Positions 9,359-17,055 of a stretch of DNA of 64,000 bases are shown here, piece by piece. Position 1 is the stretch's first letter; each line of letters begins with the position of its first letter. The stretch is taken from positions 12,466 to 76,465 of the forward strand of contig JAZNCN010000021.1 of assembly GCA_045587545.1 (NCBI GenBank), in the 5' to 3' direction. The stretch is from Caccoplasma_A sp045587545. Lineage in GTDB: Bacteria > Bacteroidota > Bacteroidia > Bacteroidales > G3-4614. Position numbers and translations under genes: made by a program. The notes under the pieces are model-generated. The model saw only the letters and a list, made by a program, of their open reading frames with translations. It did no database searches and was not told the origin of the DNA.

Positions 9359-10882
9359 TTATCTCATATTATTGTAGGAATGTAACTTTTTAAATGCTCT
9401 TCCCAAGTTTTTAATAATATCTGTTGCCAATAGAGACTCTTGCGATTCCTCTTCAAGAGCTAAATCTCCTGCCATTCCATGCAAGAATACTCCAAGAACT
9501 GCAGCATCTGATGGAGCATAGTTTTGAGCTATCAAACCAGAAATTATTCCGGTTAATACATCGCCACTACCGGCGGTTGCCATACCCGGATTTCCGGTGC
9601 TGTTAAAGCATATCTCACCTGTTGGTTTTATGACTGCAGTGTTGGCTCCTTTCAAAACAATTGTTATTTCATGCTCAACAGCAACCTGTTTAGCTTTAAG
9701 TAGTCGCTGATACATAGTTTCGCTTGCCCCAAACAGACGATCAAACTCATATTTATGTGGAGTTATAACCGAGAATTGCGGAACTTTTGCAAACATTCCT
9801 TTTGTTTCGGCTATAATATTCAAGGCATCTGCATCTATAACCAATGGCACATTAGCTTTGTTTAAAAGATAGTTAAGAGCCTCTACCGTATCGCGATGAC
9901 GCCCCAATCCCGGACCAATTGCCACAACATTATGCCATTTTGATAACGAACAATTTGTAACCCTGTTCATATTTGAGTCGGCAATAAACATAGCCTCAGG
10001 AACCGCAGTTTGCAAAATCTCTTCGCCACAAGCTGCCGTATGAACGCTTACCAAACCTGCTCCCGAACGTAAAGCCGCCTTTGAAGCCATTACTGCAGCT
10101 CCCATCATACCTGTTGCTCCAGCAACAAGTAACATGTGCCCATATTGGCGTTTATCGGCATATTTATCTCGTCGTTTTAATAGTTTTACAGCATCTTCGG
10201 GCTCAATGTAGTATAGCGGAGTCTCCTTCTCCTCTATTATTTCGGGAGATATTCCAATATCGGCAATTCGCCACTCCCCTACATATTGAGCATTCTCCTC
10301 AAGCATAAATGCAAGTTTGGGGTATTGAAACGAAACTGTAATATTTGCCTTAACAACCCCTCTATAATCGTTTTTTGAGTTATCCTCTGCAAACAAACCC
10401 GAAGGCATGTCAATAGAGAGAACCGATGCTCCCGATTCATTGATATATTGTGCCAAAGAGACATATCCTCCAACCAAAGGGCGATTAAGCCCTACACCAA
10501 ACAATCCGTCAACTATCAGAGTATTTGATGTTATTTCAGGAGGAATAAAAGTTAATATAACCTCTTCGGCTTTAATCTCCCTCTCTTTTAAAAGGTCAAA
10601 GTTTTTTTGACAATTTACAGATGCAGAGCGTGTAGGATTAAAGAAATATACCGATACCGCATAACCCTCATCTGATAACATTCTGGCAACAGCCATTGCA
10701 TCGCCACCGTTATTACCCGGACCTGCAAAAACAACCACCGGAGTATTACGGCGCCAACGCGAAATTATCTCGTATGTAACTGCCGAAGCGGCACGTTCCA
10801 TAAGGTCATAATAGCTTATCGACTCCTTATCTACCGTATATTCGTCTAACTCTTTATTATCTTTTGCGCTGAATATCTTCAT
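9359..10882 (-). CDS. nnr: Bifunctional NAD(P)HX epimerase / ADP-dependent dehydratase
   Basis: 507 residues, the normal length of the fused enzyme. It repairs hydrated NADH and NADPH. The N-terminal YjeF_N epimerase domain (about 1-210) has VVFAGPGNNGGDAMAVARML. The C-terminal ribokinase-like dehydratase domain has GHMLLVAGATGMMGAAVMAS, GPGLGR, VIDADALN, TPHKYEFDRL and the ATP-site motif GNPGMATAGSGDVLTG. It is the first gene of the minus-strand run that continues to about 767, so its upstream region (10883-11149) probably carries the operon promoter, but I found no clean consensus for it. Confidence 0.95.
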   Translation of the reverse strand: MKIFSAKDNKELDEYTVDKESISYYDLMERAASAVTYEIISRWRRNTPVVVFAGPGNNGGDAMAVARMLSDEGYAVSVYFFNPTRSASVNCQKNFDLLKEREIKAEEVILTFIPPEITSNTLIVDGLFGVGLNRPLVGGYVSLAQYINESGASVLSIDMPSGLFAEDNSKNDYRGVVKANITVSFQYPKLAFMLEENAQYVGEWRIADIGISPEIIEEKETPLYYIEPEDAVKLLKRRDKYADKRQYGHMLLVAGATGMMGAAVMASKAALRSGAGLVSVHTAACGEEILQTAVPEAMFIADSNMNRVTNCSLSKWHNVVAIGPGLGRHRDTVEALNYLLNKANVPLVIDADALNIIAETKGMFAKVPQFSVITPHKYEFDRLFGASETMYQRLLKAKQVAVEHEITIVLKGANTAVIKPTGEICFNSTGNPGMATAGSGDVLTGIISGLIAQNYAPSDAAVLGVFLHGMAGDLALEEESQESLLATDIIKNLGRAFKKLHSYNNMR

Positions 10883-11012
10883 ATTAACGTTTTTATCAAA
10901 ACAACATTCCTGCAGGTGTAAAGATAATTTTTTTTATCAGTATAAAAAAATAATTTATAAAGTTGTTTCTATTTTTAAGAATTTATTCAAAATCAAAAAG
11001 GGGGAACATTTT

Positions 11013-11044
11013 TTTGGAGGTATCGTTTCATTAGATTATCTTCG
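11013..11044 (+). promoter_or_regulatory. Probable promoter of adk-obgE
   Basis: TTTG at 11013-11016, a 20-bp spacer and TATCTTCG at 11037-11044 fit the Bacteroidetes sigma-ABfr pattern TTTG-N19/21-TAnnTTTG with one mismatch. The implied transcript has a leader of about 100 nt before adk. Confidence 0.45.
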
Positions 11045-11149
11045 CAGAGTAAATTGCCGTAGTTTGTTTTATTAGGTAACAATATGGCATTTGCCTATTG
11101 ATTATAGCAATATATAAAATTTGAAAAACAACATAAAACTCAAAAGAAA

Positions 11150-11731
11150 ATGGAAAAGATGCTTAACATCGTTATCTTTGGCGCACCCGGTTCAGGCAAA
11201 GGAACTCAAAGCGAGAATTTAATAGAAAAATATGGTCTTGCTCATATCTCAACCGGTGATGTTTTAAGAGCTGAAATTAAAGCCGGTACTGAACTCGGAA
11301 AAGTTGCCGATAGTTTCATTTCAAAAGGGCAGTTGCTTCCCGACGAACTGATAATTGACATTCTTGCCGATACTCTTGATAAAAAAGAGAAGACCAAAGG
11401 TGTTATATTTGACGGATTCCCACGTACCATTCCACAAGCCGAAGCCCTTAAAAAGATGTTGGCAGAGAGAGGCATGGAGATATCAATTGTTATAGGATTG
11501 GAAGTTGCTGAAGAGGAGCTAATTGACCGTCTTCTAAAACGCGGACAGGCAAGTGGACGTAGCGATGATAACATTGATACCATAAAGAGCCGTTTGGTAG
11601 TTTACAATAACCAGACAAACCCTTTGAAAGAGTTTTATATAAAAGAGAAACTTTACGCAGGAATTAAGGGAGAAGGAACAATTGACGGCATTTTTGCCGA
11701 CATCAAAAAGGCTATTGCCCTATTAGACTAA
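11150..11731 (+). CDS. adk: Adenylate kinase
   Basis: 193 residues from ATG 11150; a second in-frame ATG at 11159 (MLNIVIFGAPGSG) would give the start usual in Bacteroides, so the first three residues are uncertain. It interconverts ATP + AMP and 2 ADP. The P-loop GAPGSGKGT is at residues 10-18, followed by the AMP-binding HISTGDVLR, DGFPRT and a short LID (KRGQASGRSDDN) without the zinc cysteines, so it is the short type. obgE follows after 22 bp. Confidence 0.96.
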   Translation: MEKMLNIVIFGAPGSGKGTQSENLIEKYGLAHISTGDVLRAEIKAGTELGKVADSFISKGQLLPDELIIDILADTLDKKEKTKGVIFDGFPRTIPQAEALKKMLAERGMEISIVIGLEVAEEELIDRLLKRGQASGRSDDNIDTIKSRLVVYNNQTNPLKEFYIKEKLYAGIKGEGTIDGIFADIKKAIALLD

Positions 11732-11753
11732 CCAACTAAGATAATCTGGATTT

Positions 11754-12902
11754 ATGGCGGAATCGAATTTCGTAGATTACGTTAAGATATATTGTCGCTC
11801 GGGACGAGGAGGTGCAGGTTCGGCTCATCTTCGTCGCGAGAAGTTTGTGGCAAAAGGCGGACCCGACGGAGGCGACGGCGGACGTGGCGGTCATATAATT
11901 TTACGTGCAAACCGAAACTATTGGACACTGCTTCACCTTAAATACTCTCGCCACGTTTTTGCAGGCAACGGAGAGAGCGGAAGCAAAGCTCGCAGTTTTG
12001 GTAAGGACGGAGAGGACAAGGTTATTGAAGTGCCCTGCGGAACAGTCGTGTTTGACGCAGATACAGGCAAATATCTTTGCGAAGTTACCGACGACGGAGA
12101 GGAGAAGATACTTCTTAAAGGTGGTCGCGGAGGATTGGGCAACTGGCACTTTAGAACTGCTACAAACCAAACCCCACGCTTTGCACAACCGGGAGAAGAT
12201 GCTCAAGAGCTAACCATTATTCTTGAGTTAAAACTTCTTGCCGATGTAGGTTTGGTTGGTTTCCCAAATGCAGGAAAATCGACTCTGTTGAGTGCCGTAT
12301 CGGCAGCAAAACCTAAGATTGCCGACTATCCTTTTACAACTCTTGAACCGAACTTGGGTATTGTTTCGTGTAGCGACAGCCGTTCGTTTATAATGGCAGA
12401 CATTCCCGGTATTATTGAGGGCGCAGGCGAAGGCAAAGGATTGGGATTGAGATTTTTGCGACATATTGAGCGCAACTCTCTCCTACTCTTTATGATACCT
12501 GCCGACGCAAAAGACATTGCCAAGGAGTATGAAATTTTGCTTAAAGAGTTAGAGACCTTTAACCCCGAACTTTTGGATAAAGGGCGAGTTATTGCAGTTA
12601 CCAAATGCGATATGCTTGACGATGAGCTTACCGAAGCAATTAAAGCAGAACTTCCGAAAGATATTCCTTCGGTTATGATTTCGTCCGTTACAGGACAGAA
12701 CATAAATGAACTTAAAAATATTTTGTGGGATATTCTTAATAGCGAAGAGAACCGCATAACAACCATTACACACCGCAACCTCGATGTTAATCGTAAACGT
12801 AACGAAGAGGACGATTATGATTTGGAACTTGACCAATTTGCCTCAGATGATGACGAAGAGGAGGTTGACGGTTTCTACTACGAAGAGGATTGGGAAGAGT
12901 AG
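11754..12902 (+). CDS. obgE: Ribosome-associated GTPase Obg
   Basis: 382 residues. The glycine-rich Obg fold fills about 1-158 (GRGGAGSAHLRREKF, GGDGGRGG, GGRGGLGNW). The GTPase domain then shows G1 GFPNAGKS, G3 DIPG and G4 TKCD. The C-terminus is strongly acidic (residues about 355-382, DEEEVDGFYYEEDWEE). Obg binds the 50S subunit and links ribosome assembly to growth state. It is transcribed with adk and ends just before a near-perfect palindrome and a strong terminator hairpin. Confidence 0.96.
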   Translation: MAESNFVDYVKIYCRSGRGGAGSAHLRREKFVAKGGPDGGDGGRGGHIILRANRNYWTLLHLKYSRHVFAGNGESGSKARSFGKDGEDKVIEVPCGTVVFDADTGKYLCEVTDDGEEKILLKGGRGGLGNWHFRTATNQTPRFAQPGEDAQELTIILELKLLADVGLVGFPNAGKSTLLSAVSAAKPKIADYPFTTLEPNLGIVSCSDSRSFIMADIPGIIEGAGEGKGLGLRFLRHIERNSLLLFMIPADAKDIAKEYEILLKELETFNPELLDKGRVIAVTKCDMLDDELTEAIKAELPKDIPSVMISSVTGQNINELKNILWDILNSEENRITTITHRNLDVNRKRNEEDDYDLELDQFASDDDEEEVDGFYYEEDWEE

Positions 12903-12919
12903 TTGTTAGACATATTAGT

Positions 12920-12945
12920 CTAATTGGACTAATTAGACCAATTAG
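12920..12945. repeat. Near-perfect 26-bp palindrome after obgE
   Basis: CTAATTGG and CCAATTAG arms surround a CTAATTAG core. The 26 bp equal their own reverse complement except for one mismatched pair. It lies 18 bp after the obgE stop, just before the terminator hairpin. It may act as an extra 3' hairpin or be a low-complexity repeat. Confidence 0.6.
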
Positions 12946-12955
12946 GCATATAAGA

Positions 12956-12992
12956 TAAACGGAGTTGCACACATGAAGTGCAACTCCGTTTA
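12956..12992. terminator. Bidirectional terminator between obgE and the GH85 gene
   Basis: A perfect 15-bp stem (TAAACGGAGTTGCAC paired with its complement at 12978-12992) and a 7-nt loop. It lies between the convergent obgE (plus) and GH85 (minus) genes and can serve both. It lacks a long U-run. Confidence 0.7.
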
Positions 12993-12996
12993 AAGT

Positions 12997-13040
12997 AACA
13001 ACTAAGGTGCGTAGCACCGTACAACTAAAAACTAACAACT
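12997..13040. repeat. 44-bp repeat, copy 1 (REP-like), at the 3' end of the GH85 gene
   Basis: Matches 17009-17052 at 42 of 44 positions. It contains the mini-hairpin GGTGCGTAGCACC and ends within the stop codon of the GH85 gene. Both copies lie at the 3' end of a minus-strand gene and in the same orientation. Confidence 0.85.
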
Positions 13041-16000
13041 ATTTCTTTGCCACTTTCATAACTTTTAATAGTCCACACTCTCCCTTAACTTTGATGAAGT
13101 AGATTCCTGCTTCGCCATCTACCGCTATAGGATAAATCTCTCCTGCAACTGCATTCATCGATGCTTTGTTTAGCATACGTCCTGCGTTGTCATATAGCTC
13201 TACGGTATAAACTCCGTCTTCTGCAAAGTTAAGATATACCTCATTCTCAAATGGGTTGGGGAATGCCTTCATCATCTCCTCTACAGCTACTTCTTCTTCA
13301 ATTCCTGTAGGTTGCACACTTACTACTTCAATAGTTTTTGTGTCTGAACCCCAACCATTGCTAAGAGTCAATGTTGCTGTATAATCTCCTGCCTCTGCAT
13401 ATATAACTTTTGCATTTCCTGCATCTTTATTTCCGGTTGAAGATTGAAGGCTTGCTCCTTTTATTTTCCAAGTAGGCAATGTTTCTATTTTGTAGATAGA
13501 ACCAGAAATAAAAGGAACTCCAACTATAAAAGAGATTGATTGAGCCAAATATTCATTTCCTTCCGAAGAGGGCACAGATGGATCATATAATTTAGCAATC
13601 AAACTTGTATTACCACCTGTGCTAATCAAACAGTTTTCACTGTTACTATCTGTTTCAAAGTCCCAATAACCAATAAAGTTCTCATCAGTTATAGGCAACA
13701 AGTGATGTTGCATTGTACTCTTAATCTCTTCTGCAGTAAGAGCCTTGTTATATAAGCGAACCTCATCTATAACTCCATCTAATCCCACACGACCGAAAGC
13801 ACGTCCTCCAATCATTATTATATTTGATGATTTCCATGAACTGATTCCATAATCTCCTAATTGGCAAGAACAATGCAACTTACCATTGAGATATATCTCA
13901 AATGTACGATTGTCGTCAGTATATCCATAAACAAAAGCAACATGATACCAAACTCCCTCATCAAAAGATATATCTTCCAGCATCTCTATTTTCATCCCTG
14001 CTGATGATAAATCAGATCTAAACGATGCCGAAAATTTATTCTCATGATCAAATAAACTCCAAAAATAGCCCCAGTCAGACTCCGGCCATATAGAGGCTGC
14101 CGAACGAATATTTACAAACTGAGTTCCATCCTCTTCATGATTAAATTGATTTACCTTAAACCAAAACGATAACGAAAATTTTGTTTGGTCATTAAAACCA
14201 AGTTGGTCAGCAGGAATACCGAATGCTTTTTCTCCAAGAGCCATACCGCGTGATACATATCCGTCGGCATCTGCTCGACCTGTATAGGAGTATGTTACCT
14301 CTTCTCCTGCCTCAACCCAATCTTTTCCGTATGATCCGCTCATTGTCAAAGTCTTGATTTCGGGCATTGCTCCAACTGCGGCGGGTGAAATTTGTATTTT
14401 ACCTCGATACACCTCTGTTGTTCCATTCTGAATTAGATATAGGTCATATATACCCTCTTCGCTTAATGAAGTTGTAAATGATTTTGCGTTGAATGTTCCT
14501 TTTTCTTCATCGTTCTCTGAGGCTTTGATTACCCATGTTGCTGCCGGGTGAGTTGGATCATCAAATGCAACCCTAAACTCTTCTCCCGCTTTAATGATTG
14601 GTTTGTCTATTGAGAATCCTTCAACTGTTTGGTTAGCAGGTACGCTCATATATGAGCCCCAACTAATTGAGCTCTCTCTATTTCCATCAAGAGATACTGC
14701 ACTTACTCCTATACGAATTTTACCTCCTTTTTCAAGATCGTATGGTGCTCCTACCACGTATGCCGCCCAAGATGTTGTTGCCGTGCATAATACAGGTTCA
14801 CAACCCTCTTGTTGAGTGTAGATTTTATAGAACCATGTATTAACATCTGTGTTATAAATTGATTGATATGATTGACGTCCTGAAGAGTTTTTATCGTGTG
14901 CTGTCATATCAAATATAACTTTTACGTCAACACCTTTGTAGTTACGTGCCATTGTTTTTGAACTTACAATAGCAGGCATTCCGGGAGTTATTGATGTTCC
15001 ACGAGTTATAGAGATCTCTCCTATTAATACCTTAAAGTCAAATGATGTATCTTCAAATTTCAGACCAAGAAGAGCAAGAGTCTCACCATTTAATTTAATA
15101 CCATTACGGTCAGCAACTTTAATCTCTTTAACTTTCCACTCATCTTCTGCTTTTGCATTTGATACTATTGTTCCTGCAATCTCTGTTGTAGGTGCAGATT
15201 CAGTTGATGTGGTTAATGCTATTGTTCCTGATCCTGATACTACTTTATAACGAATGGTGAAAATATCGTTATTTACCAAAGGATATTTTGTTTTGAATAG
15301 TTGCAAGTAGGCTTTATCTGTTGCTCCCGAAATTTGCAAACATGAACCACCAAACCATGCATCGTCCCATGTGAACTCTGCTACCATATCGGTTGAAGCA
15401 TCTGCTGCATTTTTACCCATAAAGGTTTTTGTCCACCACCAACGCCACGAAGGCAGGTAATCTTGCATTCCAAGGTTGTACCACTCTTGATTGAATGTGG
15501 TTACACCCTCCTCTTTGAAGAACATTCCGTTACCCAAGTTGAAGTATGTTACAAAGGGGTCATCTGCCAATGTTCCATCGCCATATTGAGGAGTCATAGA
15601 ACTATGGGCAGTAATAAAACTTGAAAATCCATGAAAGTCGGTTGCTGTTGATGTATGGCGTAAAATGTCAGTTATAGCAGGAGTATTTACCGGATTATAT
15701 GATGATCCTGTAAATGAGTTCTCTGAAATCAATTGATATGTTTTCTGCCTCTGTTTTGGCGACGATCCTAACTCTCCGCGACTCTCATAAATCATATTCA
15801 TATTGAGAGCACCCCAAAAACCAACTGAAATATTGTAGTTTTGCAAAGCTCTCCATGATGCTGTTGAACGTCCTTGATAGTCCATACCTGCATACACATC
15901 AAAACTTGAACGACCATGACTTTCGGCTGTTTGTTGAGAAGTATTTAATTGAGAAGCGTACCAATTATAATTCAAGAAATAAGCATCTGATACTTTTTTC

Positions 16001-16791
16001 CCATTATAATGAAACCATTCATCACATTGATTATTCAAATAGCTGTAATCCTCGATACTTGATCCGCTATTCGCTGTAAATGAATACCATGCATTGTTGA
16101 AAGGCACTCCATAAGAGGCTGCATTAGCATAACAATTTCCCATCATTTCCTTAAAAGCAGTAGTATTCAAATTTCTCCAACTAAACTCAGAATTAAAACC
16201 TATACAATCAATTCCATAGTAACGAAGATATTTCAACAACTTATCATATCCTCCTGTTACAAGGGCATTTATATTTGAGCCATGACCTCCGTCGTTCGGA
16301 GAAGGAGCTGCTCCATAAGGAACTGCTGCTGTAACACCTGAATGCACTCCATTTTTATGGCAAGCATCAAGAAATGCGGCAGGGGCTTGAATCATAGGAG
16401 TTGTCCAACTATTATAAATATCTGTATAACTCCACATAGAAAAAACCTCACCTCCAAAGTTATACGAAGGAATAGCATTCCAATTCTCTTCTGTTGTACC
16501 TATGGGACACCACCACAATAGTTTTCTTTCAGGATTAAGACTCTCTTTTACTTGAGTTCCTGTAAACACAAAACGCTCACGAGGTTTTACACGAGAGATA
16601 AAAAATTGCTCGTTTTCTGCTGCCTCACTATCTCCGCTATAAAGGGCTGTGCCCGGAGACCAATTCTCATATGCTGTGTACCAAGAAGTTGAACCTCCTA
16701 TACTCACATATTGCTCGTGAGAAGGAATACTTTGTGCAGATGCAAAACCGCATACTATAACTAATAGCAAAAGTAGATTTATCTTTCTCAT
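13039..16791 (-). CDS. Secreted GH85 endo-beta-N-acetylglucosaminidase with LamG and T9SS sorting domains
   Basis: 1250 residues. The signal peptide ends near CGFASAQ (residue 20). The catalytic region (about 30-560) has KLLWWCPIGTTEENWN, GVTAAVPYG and the Asn-x-Glu pair of GH85 at N200/E202 (CIGFNSEFSW), then YAGMDYQGR and FHGFSSFITAH. GH85 enzymes cut the chitobiose core of high-mannose N-glycans. Beta-sandwich domains follow, then a LamG/concanavalin-like domain (about 840-1030), a PKD-like segment and a C-terminal type A T9SS sorting domain (FPNPFENEVYLNF, ending VMKVAKK). It should be released or anchored at the surface by the T9SS whose regulators are encoded at 1.4-5.8 kb. Confidence 0.88.
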   Translation of the reverse strand: MRKINLLLLLVIVCGFASAQSIPSHEQYVSIGGSTSWYTAYENWSPGTALYSGDSEAAENEQFFISRVKPRERFVFTGTQVKESLNPERKLLWWCPIGTTEENWNAIPSYNFGGEVFSMWSYTDIYNSWTTPMIQAPAAFLDACHKNGVHSGVTAAVPYGAAPSPNDGGHGSNINALVTGGYDKLLKYLRYYGIDCIGFNSEFSWRNLNTTAFKEMMGNCYANAASYGVPFNNAWYSFTANSGSSIEDYSYLNNQCDEWFHYNGKKVSDAYFLNYNWYASQLNTSQQTAESHGRSSFDVYAGMDYQGRSTASWRALQNYNISVGFWGALNMNMIYESRGELGSSPKQRQKTYQLISENSFTGSSYNPVNTPAITDILRHTSTATDFHGFSSFITAHSSMTPQYGDGTLADDPFVTYFNLGNGMFFKEEGVTTFNQEWYNLGMQDYLPSWRWWWTKTFMGKNAADASTDMVAEFTWDDAWFGGSCLQISGATDKAYLQLFKTKYPLVNNDIFTIRYKVVSGSGTIALTTSTESAPTTEIAGTIVSNAKAEDEWKVKEIKVADRNGIKLNGETLALLGLKFEDTSFDFKVLIGEISITRGTSITPGMPAIVSSKTMARNYKGVDVKVIFDMTAHDKNSSGRQSYQSIYNTDVNTWFYKIYTQQEGCEPVLCTATTSWAAYVVGAPYDLEKGGKIRIGVSAVSLDGNRESSISWGSYMSVPANQTVEGFSIDKPIIKAGEEFRVAFDDPTHPAATWVIKASENDEEKGTFNAKSFTTSLSEEGIYDLYLIQNGTTEVYRGKIQISPAAVGAMPEIKTLTMSGSYGKDWVEAGEEVTYSYTGRADADGYVSRGMALGEKAFGIPADQLGFNDQTKFSLSFWFKVNQFNHEEDGTQFVNIRSAASIWPESDWGYFWSLFDHENKFSASFRSDLSSAGMKIEMLEDISFDEGVWYHVAFVYGYTDDNRTFEIYLNGKLHCSCQLGDYGISSWKSSNIIMIGGRAFGRVGLDGVIDEVRLYNKALTAEEIKSTMQHHLLPITDENFIGYWDFETDSNSENCLISTGGNTSLIAKLYDPSVPSSEGNEYLAQSISFIVGVPFISGSIYKIETLPTWKIKGASLQSSTGNKDAGNAKVIYAEAGDYTATLTLSNGWGSDTKTIEVVSVQPTGIEEEVAVEEMMKAFPNPFENEVYLNFAEDGVYTVELYDNAGRMLNKASMNAVAGEIYPIAVDGEAGIYFIKVKGECGLLKVMKVAKK

Positions 16792-16860
16792 AGACTCAAA
16801 ATTTAAAAGGTTTATATTCTAATATATCGCTTTAAAAATATAATATAATTTTATTTCCCA

Positions 16861-16891
16861 CAAATATATTGTTAATATTTTATATTACAAC
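16861..16891 (-). promoter_or_regulatory. Probable promoter of the GH85 gene
   Basis: Read on the minus strand: GTTG, a 19-bp spacer and TATATTTG. This matches the Bacteroidetes -33/-7 pattern with one mismatch in the -33 element. The implied leader is about 65 nt. Confidence 0.5.
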
Positions 16892-16949
16892 GATTATTTA
16901 CGGTATGCATGTAATTTATCTATGAATGTATGAAATAGAGCATACAAAC

Positions 16950-16986
16950 AAAAAAGAGGCTATGTCAAAACGACACAGCCTCTTTG
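16950..16986 (-). terminator. Terminator of pnp, made of IS-end-like arms
   Basis: Arms at 16953-16966 (AAAGAGGCTATGTC) and 16972-16985 pair at 13 of 14 positions around a 5-nt loop, and the minus strand continues CTTTTTTG, so it can terminate pnp. The arms closely match the inverted repeats of the IS1182-like element at 61691-62906. Confidence 0.7.
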
Positions 16987-17008
16987 CTATCTATTAATAT
17001 TAGTTTCT

Positions 17009-17052
17009 AACAACTAAGGTGCGAAGCACCGTACAAATAAAAACTAACAACT
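17009..17052. repeat. 44-bp repeat, copy 2 (REP-like), at the 3' end of pnp
   Basis: Same element as 12997-13040 with two mismatches. It contains GGTGCGAAGCACC, whose GCGAAGC core is a known extra-stable DNA mini-hairpin. It lies 3 bp beyond the pnp stop, between pnp and its terminator. Confidence 0.85.
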
Positions 17053-17055
17053 TTT

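Noticed and set aside
10883..11149. RNA gene or riboswitch between nnr and adk
   Set aside because: I see no conserved fold, only an adk promoter and AT-rich sequence.
11901..12213. Overlapping frames on both strands inside obgE
   Set aside because: obgE is clear in frame 3 with full motifs; the others have no motif, start site or signal peptide.
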